Positions 1-6,177 of a stretch of 16,882 bases of DNA are shown here, in pieces (positions within the stretch are counted from its first letter, which is position 1; every line of letters starts with the position of its first letter). Made by a program: the position numbers and the translations under genes. The notes below the pieces were generated by a model. It saw only the letters and a list, made by a program, of their open reading frames with translations. It had not been told where the DNA came from and did no database searches. Source of the DNA: CAYOVG01 sp964407285 (GTDB lineage: Bacteria; Desulfobacterota; Syntrophobacteria; Syntrophobacterales; Syntrophobacteraceae); the NCBI GenBank assembly GCA_964407285.1, contig CAYOVG010000134.1, positions 1 through 16,882 on the forward strand. The letters run 5' to 3'.

Positions 1-32
1 CAAAGGTGAGATTTGCATAGCGTAGATCAGCT

Positions 33-284
33 TTGCGTAAGTTTCGGAGAGCGGAGTGTGATTGTTCTCTGGTTAACGCTATGGTCGAGTGTGCCTGCTG
101 CCATATTGCCAGAAACATAGAAGAATTGTTGGCGTCATTGGGTAATCTCGCATCTGCGGAACCTCATTGGACTGAGGCAGATGGCGGCTCGGAAACACCC
201 CTGGAGATCAGAAAGAAGAGTTCTGGAAAGGATGAGGTCAATAGGGAAGAGCTTGAAGAGAGCAAAAGAAAACTCTTAACCTGA
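33..284 (+). CDS. Small Cys-containing hypothetical protein upstream of the methyltransferase
   Basis: This is an open frame of up to 83 residues that ends 14 nt before the ATG of the methyltransferase gene. I do not recognise the family. The first half has five cysteines, four of them in a short stretch (residues 9, 11, 20, 22 and 23). The second half is charged and probably helical, with a Glu/Lys/Arg-rich C-terminus. The start is uncertain: the frame opens with TTG at 33 after a stop at 18-20, and the first ATG is at 81 (67 residues). Neither has a convincing ribosome binding site. Its position suggests co-transcription with the methyltransferase, and it could be a small partner or regulator. 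It could also be a decayed gene fragment or chance ORF. Composition is less GC-rich than the transfer genes and matches the methyltransferase. Confidence 0.35.
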   Translation: MRKFRRAECDCSLVNAMVECACCHIARNIEELLASLGNLASAEPHWTEADGGSETPLEIRKKSSGKDEVNREELEESKRKLLT

Positions 285-298
285 AGGTGAGAACGGCC

Positions 299-1081
299 AT
301 GAATAGTACCTTTACTCATGAGGATAGAAAGCGGATCAAAGAAGGCATCACCGGGAAGTACCGGAAGGTTGCCGTTAGTCCGGAAGGGAGCTTTATGTAT
401 CCTACCGGGCGCGCCGGGCTTGAGGGACAAAACTACGATCCTGAAATTCTGAAAGCGCTCCCTGAAGAGATTCTTGCTTCCTACTGCGGAGTGGGGAATC
501 CGTTTAGCCTGGGTTCGCTCCATAAAGGCGAAGCGGTGCTGGATATCGGTTGCGGTGCTGGCGTAGATACCCTGGTAGCTGCCCTGCTCGTTGGTCCCGA
601 AGGAAGGTCAGTTGGTATTGACCTCACGCCAGAGATGCTGGACCGTGCAAGGGCCAATCTCGAAAGGACCTCTCTTCAGAATGTGAGTTTTCAGGAAGGT
701 TCTGCCGAGGAGCTCCCCTTCACCGAGGAAACCTTTGATGTGGTGATCTCCAACGGGGTACTCAACCTGGTTCCGGATAAGCCAAAGGCCATGAGAGAGA
801 TTTTCAGAGTCTTGAAACCTAAGGGGCGGCTCATGATAGCCGATCAGATTCTGGCAGGAGAGACTCCGAGTGATACTCAATCCATGGTCGAAAACTGGGC
901 CAGGTGACAGGGTGGGGCCATACCGGGAATGGATTTCCTGACAATAATGCAAGAGGCTGGCTTTACGGAAGTGGAACTGGCCGCCGAAACCGGTTTCAAC
1001 AGTTCACCCGTAACCAAAGGGATGTTATTGCGTGCATTGAGGTCTGAACAGGCACCTGTCAATGGAGGGGACTTCTTTTAA
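299..1081 (+). CDS. ArsM-like SAM-dependent methyltransferase, probable selenoprotein (UGA at codon 203)
   Basis: A class I SAM-dependent methyltransferase related to arsenite methyltransferase ArsM. Motif I (VLDIGCGAG) is at residues 80-88, followed by GIDLTPEML (106-114), the EELPF segment near 137-141, ISNGVLNLVPDK (150-161) and FRVLKPKGRLMIADQ. At codon 203 the frame meets TGA (905-907), but the same frame continues to TAA at 1079-1081. The continuation reads QGGAIPGMDFL and then a QEAGFTEVEL segment, which is the normal C-terminal part of this family. The product would be 260 aa, a usual length for the family. Relatives have Cys at the TGA position, so selenocysteine insertion is the simplest reading; a nonsense mutation is the alternative. 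The partner Cys of the ArsM SNC motif is Gly153 here, so arsenite may not be the substrate. ATG 299 is chosen over GTG 287 because AAGGTGA lies 8 nt upstream. Bases are G-rich on this strand, unlike the rest of the window. Confidence 0.75.
908..940 (+). promoter_or_regulatory. Candidate bacterial SECIS-like hairpin downstream of the in-frame UGA
   Basis: Bacterial selenocysteine insertion needs a stem-loop just after the UGA. Here GGGAA (925-929) can pair with TTTCC (934-938) around the loop TGGA (930-933). The loop starts about 23 nt after the UGA and has G as its second base, which agrees with the usual bacterial pattern. An alternative fold pairs CAGG (908-911) with CCTG (937-940), and CCAT (918-921 region) with ATGG. 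Both stems are short, so this is weak evidence by itself. It gains weight only from the Cys-position UGA. Confidence 0.35.
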
Positions 1082-1320
1082 CACCGTGAGCCCTGTTGCT
1101 GAAAATTAATTCCCTGAGAACAAGATGGAGCATTTAGAAACTGCAAGACCCCCCTCTTCTTTTTTCCGACAGTTTCTTATGCAATGTCGGACTTCCCTGT
1201 GAGCTTGGAAGCGCTGGCGGGGTTCTGACGCTGGCGTATGGCGGCCGGACTCTCAATCCGGAATGAAAATTTAAGGAGGTATTTTCCGCCCCTACCTGTT
1301 CAATAGGAGTGAGCGTCACG
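1082..1320 (+). other. Intergenic leader with nested inverted repeats upstream of the duplicated-module gene
   Basis: No gene is seen here. TCCGACA (1165-1171) pairs with TGTCGGA (1185-1191), without a T-tract on either strand that would make it a terminator. Further on, TGACGCT (1226-1232) pairs with AGCGTCA (1312-1318). Enclosed by it, GGCG (1240-1243) pairs with CGCC (1287-1290). Inside that are two adjoining hairpins: CCGGA/TCCGG (1245-1261, 7-nt loop) and GAAAAT/ATTTTC (1265-1286), whose 10-nt loop holds AAGGAGGT. The outer helix ends two bases before ATG 1321. It could be a structured 5' leader. The helices are short and chance is possible. Confidence 0.3.
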
Positions 1321-2586
1321 ATGCTCGTACCGGCTGTGCGTTCCGATTCAGAGTATCTTGCGGACCTATGTCGCGCTTTTGGTATGCGACACAACTCGGA
1401 AACATTGACGGCCTATTACGCCCACCTGCCCGAGGTATTCCGGGCAGAGGTGCACTCACTGCATACCGTCTTTATCAATCGCAATCGCCACCGTTGCGCG
1501 ACGGGCAAGACGGGCTCGTTCTACTATGCGACCTTCCTGTTGGTCCTCGATCATCTGTATTCACTGGAAACCTCCACCAGAAGAAAAGCCGTCCTCCAGG
1601 TGGGGCATGCCGGCACTATCGATTTGCGCATCCGGATTCGCACTCAACTCATGGAGTGGTTCACAGGCGGGCGGCCCCCGTCCGCCCGCCTGCTCGTCGA
1701 ATACCTGTTTCCCCTCCTTCACCAGAAGCGTACCGGAGCGGAGCCACAGTTCCACTCCTGGTCAGCCCTGGCTAAGTACGTCTGCACGGTCTTCGGACCG
1801 GCGATGAGCCACAGTCAGCTCAAATCTCTTTACACGTCCGTTTTGCAGGAGAGAGTTGCGAGAGGCCATTTCCCTTCCGAAGATCCATCGTTGCCACTTC
1901 CGTCCTGGACTCCCGTTCTCCAAAGACGCGCCGATCACCAATCGGCGCTACTCACGTCCCTGAAAGATGATACCGGGCTTTGTGCGTCCATCAGTCTGGG
2001 AAGCGACAACACCGGGCCTTTTCTCGATCCCATTCCCCCCTCGATCAATGCCCGGTATCTCCATGACCTCACTTGCATGCATCCGGCGGCCCGCCTGCTT
2101 TGCCTCTTCTACTATTCCCGGTTGTCCCAGGATCTACGTATCCGGGTACACGTCTATCACAAGGAGATAATCAGATCCGTTCGCCGTACATCCCCTCCCG
2201 AAACATCGCACGCCGAATTCTTTTATGGAACGTTTCTGCGTGCGATAGACCGCCTTTGGCATCAATTTCCCTTCCACGAACCCACCAAAACGGCAGCCTA
2301 CCTCGATACCGACAGCGCACTCCGCGGTACCCTCAAAGTAGATGCCCTGCCTTCCCCCATTTCTTCCAAACTGTCGCGCCACAATACCAAAGAGGTCATC
2401 CGACGCTACTTCTTTCAGTTCATCCATCGCTCCCGCACCATCCCCCCCATATTGTCCTGGACCCACATCCACGACATCCTCTCTACCCGCTATCGGCTCA
2501 ACATCAGCCGCTCTCACCTCGAGCGGTGCTACCAGGATTTGCTGGCTGAGCGTACTGCCGCCATACAGAACCTGACCCTCCCATAG
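1321..2586 (+). CDS. Hypothetical protein with an internally duplicated module
   Basis: A 421-residue protein whose family I do not recognise. It consists of two diverged copies of one unit. In GTG-1309 numbering, residues 36-86 (YYAHLPEVFRAEVH to DHLYSL) match 268-320 (YYSRLSQDLRIRVH to DRLWHQF), sharing the FYYATFL/FFYGTFL and LDHL/IDRL patterns. Residues 127-184 match 362-415: both have a Trp-containing helix (HSWSALAKYV and LSWTHIHDIL), then a second helix and an LLAER/LQERV end. The Trp-helix followed by a ShS/SRSH helix suggests a helix-turn-helix, so DNA binding is a guess. No signal peptide or membrane segment is seen. ATG 1321 is preferred, with AGGAG 11 nt upstream; GTG 1309 is an alternative. 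A stronger AAGGAGGT at 1273-1280 is too far away for either. The coding strand is C-rich, unlike the preceding methyltransferase gene. Confidence 0.65.
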   Translation: MLVPAVRSDSEYLADLCRAFGMRHNSETLTAYYAHLPEVFRAEVHSLHTVFINRNRHRCATGKTGSFYYATFLLVLDHLYSLETSTRRKAVLQVGHAGTIDLRIRIRTQLMEWFTGGRPPSARLLVEYLFPLLHQKRTGAEPQFHSWSALAKYVCTVFGPAMSHSQLKSLYTSVLQERVARGHFPSEDPSLPLPSWTPVLQRRADHQSALLTSLKDDTGLCASISLGSDNTGPFLDPIPPSINARYLHDLTCMHPAARLLCLFYYSRLSQDLRIRVHVYHKEIIRSVRRTSPPETSHAEFFYGTFLRAIDRLWHQFPFHEPTKTAAYLDTDSALRGTLKVDALPSPISSKLSRHNTKEVIRRYFFQFIHRSRTIPPILSWTHIHDILSTRYRLNISRSHLERCYQDLLAERTAAIQNLTLP

Positions 2587-2596
2587 CGGAACACCG

Positions 2597-2616
2597 ACGC
2601 CGCCATGAGGCGGTGT
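2597..2616 (+). other. Hairpin just after the duplicated-module gene, possible weak terminator
   Basis: ACGCCGCC (2597-2604) pairs with GGCGGTGT (2609-2616) over the loop ATGA, giving eight pairs with one G-U. It lies 11 nt after the stop codon, as a terminator would. It has no T-tract after it, so it may instead protect the 3' end of the mRNA or act with Rho. Confidence 0.3.
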
Positions 2617-2652
2617 ACTCCCTTCCATCGCGGGACGTTTTCGCGCTTCTTC

Positions 2653-2861
2653 CATCGGTTAAGTAGCAGCATTAAGCTGGCGTTTTCTCTTTTCTCCTCT
2701 CATCGAGATGGCTTCCCCTTTTCCAGAATCGCCCCTCTTTTTGCCGACTGCCGCACTCATCACGATTTGCCCGCATCCTTCCCTACCTGGTCCAATTCCA
2801 GCAATGGCCCGTCCGCGCCCCTGATTACGGGATGATTTTCCATCTTTTTCATCGGTTAAGT
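2653..2861 (+). repeat. Two copies of a 12-bp direct repeat, 197 bp apart
   Basis: CATCGGTTAAGT occurs at 2653-2664 and 2850-2861. Both copies are preceded by a pyrimidine run and followed by a loosely similar GCA-containing segment, so the shared region is somewhat longer than 12 bp. They flank a gene-free segment beside the recombinase gene. They could be recombinase arm sites, an attachment-site duplication or a duplicated regulatory site. Apart from these, the 2587-3040 gap holds only the hairpin at 2597-2616, a possible 23-codon ORF at 2871-2942 and the minus-strand terminator. Confidence 0.45.
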
Positions 2862-2946
2862 GGAGGCAATATGTCTTTGTTTTCATTACCGTTTTATGGG
2901 TGCTGTGAGACAACTATATTCCACCCTTTTTTTCCAGGCTGACGCC

Positions 2947-2983
2947 AAAAAAAACGAACCGAAACCCCTTGGTGGAAGGTTCG
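2947..2983 (-). terminator. Rho-independent terminator of the recombinase gene
   Basis: On the minus strand CGAACC (plus 2983-2978) pairs with GGTTCG (plus 2960-2955) and is followed at once by eight T residues (plus-strand A run 2947-2954). It lies about 60 nt after the recombinase stop codon in the right orientation. The loop is long (17 nt). A competing hairpin, AAGGTT/AACCTT with a CGAA loop, occupies 2976-2991. Confidence 0.5.
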
Positions 2984-3040
2984 AAAACCTTATTGGATTT
3001 AGATCTGGAATCGTTCTGGAACGGACGATAGATAATACGA

Positions 3041-4039
3041 TCAGGATTCCTGAAGATAATGCTCGGTGATGTCTGCGCGGCTATGTCCCATTTCCGCGCT
3101 TACTGCCAAGAGCGCTTGCAAGTAAGTGTATCCTTGTGCGAGGAATTCGTCCAATCGTCTTTGAGCAAACGTCCACCGAAGGCCATGGCTCCCGGTATGT
3201 TGTTGCAGTACTTGCCGGCAGGCTGCTCGCAGACGATTCCGGTATACATCCTGATCTACCTGGAAAGTACCTCGCTCAGCTATGATTGTCTCCAGCCGCC
3301 GGTAAGTCTCCACGTTTACGTAGACAGTACGCGGCTTGCCCCCCTTACTGTCTACTCTCTTGACGTGCAGTACACCTTTTGTCTCACCGGTGACCGGATC
3401 GGCCTGATATCCCCCGAGATGACCGGGACCGAGTCGCGAAGCCTCCCGTATCCGATGCCCGCCCTCGATCTGCAATGCAGCACAAAGCTGCGAATCCGGA
3501 TGGTCTATGGCTGCAAGCACCTTCTGGGCATTTTCGTAACCACGGCCTTCTGCGTAGCGGGGCTCACGGCTCAGCGTGCACTTTGCCCGCCTGGAAATCT
3601 CATTGATCTCCAAGGTCCATGAATACTGATTTCCACGGTTATACTTTTGCGAGTACAAATTGAGAGCGCTCTCAAGCTTTTGCAGGGCGGCGCAGTATGC
3701 CTTAAAGGATGAGTATCGGATGGTATTTATTTCGATTATGCTTTGCAGAAACGCTTGAATGTGAAATGCAGACAGTTTTTCCGCATCACGCAGATTGAAC
3801 TTATCACGGCAAAAATGGAGCAAGTCCTTGGTAACACGGCGATAATCATCGAGGACGGAATACGAATACACAGGAGTGCGCTTGGCGACCTCCTGCCATG
3901 TTGGTTTGCGGCCTTCACGGACTATGAATTCTTCCCTCACCTCCTCTTTGTCCCGGTGTTTTGACCGCCCTGGAGCAAAAATCCCAGTATTTGCTTCCTT
4001 CCATAGAACTTGAACCTGGTAGTTCACATTTCCGCGCAT
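3041..4039 (-). CDS. Tyrosine recombinase / integrase
   Basis: Site-specific DNA recombinase of the lambda-integrase family, for integrating, excising or resolving the element. With the start at 4039 it has 332 residues. The N-terminal half is a core-binding, SAM-like helical domain (about 60-150). The catalytic domain shows the full set: Arg196 in GGHRIREA, Lys232 in VDSKGGKPR, His285 and Arg288 in SHGLR, His319 in MGHSRADI, and nucleophile Tyr328 in TEHYL, close to the C-terminus as usual. The frame is open as far as 4183. ATG 4039 is chosen because AGAGGA lies about 8 nt upstream on the minus strand and the N-terminus MRGNVNYQVQVL resembles those I recall for plasmid and ICE recombinases. 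ATG 4069 is possible but lacks a ribosome binding site. The gene is transcribed away from the partition and transfer operon and ends at the terminator at 2947-2983. Confidence 0.87.
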   Translation of the reverse strand: MRGNVNYQVQVLWKEANTGIFAPGRSKHRDKEEVREEFIVREGRKPTWQEVAKRTPVYSYSVLDDYRRVTKDLLHFCRDKFNLRDAEKLSAFHIQAFLQSIIEINTIRYSSFKAYCAALQKLESALNLYSQKYNRGNQYSWTLEINEISRRAKCTLSREPRYAEGRGYENAQKVLAAIDHPDSQLCAALQIEGGHRIREASRLGPGHLGGYQADPVTGETKGVLHVKRVDSKGGKPRTVYVNVETYRRLETIIAERGTFQVDQDVYRNRLRAACRQVLQQHTGSHGLRWTFAQRRLDEFLAQGYTYLQALLAVSAEMGHSRADITEHYLQES

Positions 4040-4099
4040 AACGCGATCCTCTGCTGCTATCCGAGTCATCAGACAGCCGACATCGGGTTGAATCCAGAA

Positions 4100-4489
4100 C
4101 TCCTGAGCCGGAGCTGTGGGCAAGTCTCTGAGCGGACTATGCTGCCGACGGTAAGTCGGCGGTCCTCGGCCTTGGGTTTGCATTGAGATGCAAACCCGTA
4201 GACTCGCTTTTCTGGGGAAGGGGGAGTTACGACCCTCGGCTCGTTGGTTAGGCTAGCCGACGCCTTCGCGCTCATTCATTGGAGCGCTTGCCCTTCTTTT
4301 GCGGGCCGTGCTGTCGTATTGGGGGATGGGGGCGACAGCTCCCCTGGTCCCTTCGGCATGGAGACCCGGCGACACCTTGGTTGGCGCCACCAATTGGGGT
4401 ATTAGACCCTGAGATGCGGCAGGGCTTCCGCAGTGCGCAGCCGGCGCACCCTCGGTTCCGGGCCTATTTTTCTTGAGGGGGCCGCCCGG
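4100..4489 (+). ncRNA. Candidate structured RNA of about 400 nt (hairpin-dense region)
   Basis: This stretch has at least nine strong stem-loops packed end to end. They are CTCC/GGAG at 4100-4113, GCCGAC/GTCGGC at 4144-4160, GGGTTTGCAT/ATGCAAACCC at 4174-4197 (10 bp, 4-nt loop), CGTTGGTTA/TAGCCGACG at 4242-4262, GCGCTC/GAGCGC at 4268-4287, GCTGTCG/CGACAGC at 4310-4339, TTGGT/ACCAA at 4377-4393, TGCGG/CCGCA at 4415-4432 directly abutting GTGCGC/GCGCAC at 4433-4449, and CCGGGC/GCCCGG at 4458-4489. The helix at 4242-4262 needs two G-U pairs that exist only if the plus strand is transcribed. The region lacks a credible gene. I could not match it to RNase P RNA, tmRNA, 6S RNA or a group I/II intron core. 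It could be a mobile-element RNA (OMEGA/HEARO-like, ROOL-like) or a replication-control RNA. Confidence 0.35.
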
Positions 4490-4574
4490 TTATGCCCCTA
4501 AGTCGTCGATCTTCCCGCGAATCCTCGGATGCACCGAAAAGATCAACTATTACGTGCCTCTACGATATTAAATT

Positions 4575-4593
4575 TTTCTTGTTCGTCAAGAAA
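4575..4593. other. AT-rich hairpin in the AT-rich segment 4540-4760
   Basis: TTTCTTG (4575-4581) pairs with CAAGAAA (4587-4593) over TTCGT. It sits at the start of a roughly 200-bp AT-rich stretch with several T runs. The stretch has no gene and separates the hairpin-dense region from the dyad array. It could be a weak terminator or part of an easily melted replication or promoter region; nothing here decides between these. Confidence 0.3.
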
Positions 4594-4708
4594 TAATTTT
4601 CCCCCTCTTCGTCGCTTTTTTTATTTGTATTTTCCACTCCTTGCAACCACCATTACAATCAGTGTCCATTTTCGCGGGTGTATCTCCTAAAATTGCTCCT
4701 TTTTCAGT

Positions 4709-4737
4709 AATACAGTCCTATTTTTTCGTACTATAAT
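4709..4737 (+). promoter_or_regulatory. Candidate promoter for the parM-tra operon
   Basis: A perfect -10 box TATAAT lies at 4732-4737. The -35 region at the right distance (AATACA, 4709-4714) is a poor match, which would fit an activated or tightly controlled promoter. A transcript starting near 4744 would carry all four dyads (4780-5018) as its leader before parM. A TTGTCA at 4915-4920, just after the central linker, could be the -35 of a second promoter, but it has no good -10. Confidence 0.4.
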
Positions 4738-4779
4738 ATTTTTCAATGGCAAGATCGCATGTGCGCTATCGCCCGGAAG

Positions 4780-5018
4780 AACCTGAACGCAACATGTATT
4801 TTTGAGCGCTTTCGTTCAGGTTACCGTCTCCAATGCAACCTGAACGAAACAGTTTTTTTTTGGTGAATTCGTTCAGCTTGGGGGTGTCGCGCAAAGCTCT
4901 CCGAAGAAACACGATTGTCAACTTGAACGAAACACACATTTTTTGGGGGATTCGTTCAGCTTGCCGTTTGAAGTGCAACCTGAACAAAACCGCGTTTTTG
5001 AGCTACTTCGTTCAGGTT
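4780..5018. repeat. Array of four dyads (eight half-sites), probable parC-like centromere
   Basis: Four inverted-repeat units of 42-43 bp start at 4780, 4837, 4920 and 4977. Each begins with AACCTGAACGAA or a close variant and ends with its reverse complement, TTCGTTCAGGTT or variant, around a T-rich middle. Half-site starts are spaced 33, 24, 33, 50, 33, 24 and 32 bp. This makes two matching 100-bp modules (4780-4879 and 4920-5018) with similar 14-bp internal linkers, separated by a unique 40-bp linker. Units 1 and 4 share TTTTTGAGC and the CGTTCAGGTT end; units 2 and 3 share the AAACA start and the ATTCGTTCAGCTTG end. The array is thus roughly mirror-symmetric about its centre. It lies directly upstream of an actin-like partition ATPase followed by a ribbon-helix-helix protein, which is the parC-parM-parR order, so ParR binding and autoregulation are likely. 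Replication iterons are the main alternative. Confidence 0.7.
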
Positions 5019-5088
5019 ATTGTGGGAGACAGCGAACTTCGCAAATCGCTGGTGAGAATTTGGAGATGTCTATTTGAGGAGGCAAATC

Positions 5089-6177
5089 ATGCCCGACAAA
5101 GTACTTGGCTGTGACGTCGGCTTCGGTGCCGTGAAGGCGGTCGGAGCGAACGGCCACGGCAATCTCGCAACAACGATTTTTCTCAAGGCGCTGGCAAACG
5201 CGGATACCCATCGGGACATGGGCAAGACCCGGTTCCAGATGGGAGTCAGCGATGATGTGTACACGATCAATGATCGTGCGTACTTCATTGGCCACCCGGC
5301 ACTGCTTCACTCGAAGCGACTGGTCAACGCCAACACGCGTGATTTTATCCGTTCGGAGGCACATTGCGCACTCGTTTGCAAGACCGTGACGGATCTGGGC
5401 TTTTTCGCTGATGAACGGTCCTCCATCGATTTAGACTATCTCGTGCTCGGGGTTCCCCCGGGCATGTATACCAAGCAAGTTGCAGGCGAACTCATCTCCC
5501 AGTTCAAGCAGGGAGTAACGTTCGCCCGTAACGGCCGCGAGTACCGGTTCCGTCCCGCCAGAACGACCATCGTTCCCCAGGGCATCGGAGCCTTCTACGA
5601 GCATATCCTTGCCGATAATGGGGCCGTGCGCGAATCGTCGTATAAGAATAAAAATATCGGTATTGTCGATATCGGGTACCGCACGACCGATCTTGTCCTG
5701 TTCAAGGAATCCCGCTATATGGCCGATCTGGTCCATACCGAGGACACCGGCCTTGGAAGTGACACCGGGCCGATCGGCCTTCTCCGGCAGTACATTCACG
5801 AAACCTACGGACGATTAATCGAGCAGGCCGACCTGCTCAAAGATATATTCGAGAAACGTTGCTTCCTTCACGAAGGCGAGCAAATCGACATCTCCACAAT
5901 CTGTATCGAACTCGTAGTCCGCCATTTTCGGAAGTACATCGAACCCACCGTGCTCGCCACATGGGACCAGGAGCTTCACGGGCTCTCCCCCATCATTGTA
6001 TGCGGGGGAGGCGCGCTGTACCTCCAGCACGTTCCCGAATTCTTGCAGCGTTTTGCCAAAAACATCCTTATCCCGGACGACCCCGCAATGGCCAATGCGC
6101 GTGGATACTACCGCTACGCCCAATTACTCCTTCAGCGTGAACGCTACCAGGCCACCAATGCCAGGGAGAAGCCATGA
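5089..6177 (+). CDS. parM: ParM-like actin family ATPase for plasmid segregation
   Basis: A 362-residue actin-fold ATPase that would polymerise into filaments and push sister plasmids apart through a ParR-parC complex. Actin-superfamily signatures appear in order: phosphate-1 loop GCDVGFGAVKAVG at residues 7-19, phosphate-2 loop GIVDIGYRTTDLV at 191-203, and the adenosine motif IIVCGGGALYL at 302-312. Length is normal for the ParM/Alp group. The N-terminal layout resembles the archaeal-actin-like (Alp, Ta0583-type) branch more than R1 ParM, as far as can be judged by eye. ATG 5089 is chosen because GAGGAGG ends 6 nt upstream; TTG 5074 lies ahead of that site. The gene follows the dyad array and its stop overlaps the ATG of the next gene. 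MreB and other actin homologues are unlikely because of the context. Confidence 0.85.
   Translation: MPDKVLGCDVGFGAVKAVGANGHGNLATTIFLKALANADTHRDMGKTRFQMGVSDDVYTINDRAYFIGHPALLHSKRLVNANTRDFIRSEAHCALVCKTVTDLGFFADERSSIDLDYLVLGVPPGMYTKQVAGELISQFKQGVTFARNGREYRFRPARTTIVPQGIGAFYEHILADNGAVRESSYKNKNIGIVDIGYRTTDLVLFKESRYMADLVHTEDTGLGSDTGPIGLLRQYIHETYGRLIEQADLLKDIFEKRCFLHEGEQIDISTICIELVVRHFRKYIEPTVLATWDQELHGLSPIIVCGGGALYLQHVPEFLQRFAKNILIPDDPAMANARGYYRYAQLLLQRERYQATNAREKP

Noticed and set aside
905..907. Reading the TGA as a plain stop giving a 202-residue methyltransferase
   Set aside because: The frame continues without another stop through the family's expected C-terminal motifs to a normal length, so a simple stop explains less. 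A recent nonsense mutation remains possible and is stated as the alternative.
1207..1318. A tRNA-Sec or other tRNA gene
   Set aside because: The 1240-1261 arm looks like an anticodon arm, but the loop would give anticodon CUC rather than UCA, the D-arm space is too short, and the 17 nt before the acceptor-like strand do not form a T-arm.
2134..2655. A 173-residue minus-strand ORF across the duplicated-module gene
   Set aside because: Low-complexity Gly/Val/Glu composition typical of antisense shadows; the plus-strand frame shows an internal protein duplication, which supports it as the real one.
3059..3622. A 187-residue plus-strand ORF opposite the recombinase
   Set aside because: The minus-strand frame holds all catalytic residues of a tyrosine recombinase in order; the plus frame has no recognisable feature.
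4780..5018. A CRISPR array
   Set aside because: Repeats are inverted pairs with similar T-rich spacers and only four units, next to par genes; no cas genes are present.
4766..5114. Small ORFs on both strands through the dyad array
   Set aside because: Their repeated peptides (NLNET, NLNKT) only reflect the DNA repeats; the array is better explained as protein-binding sites.
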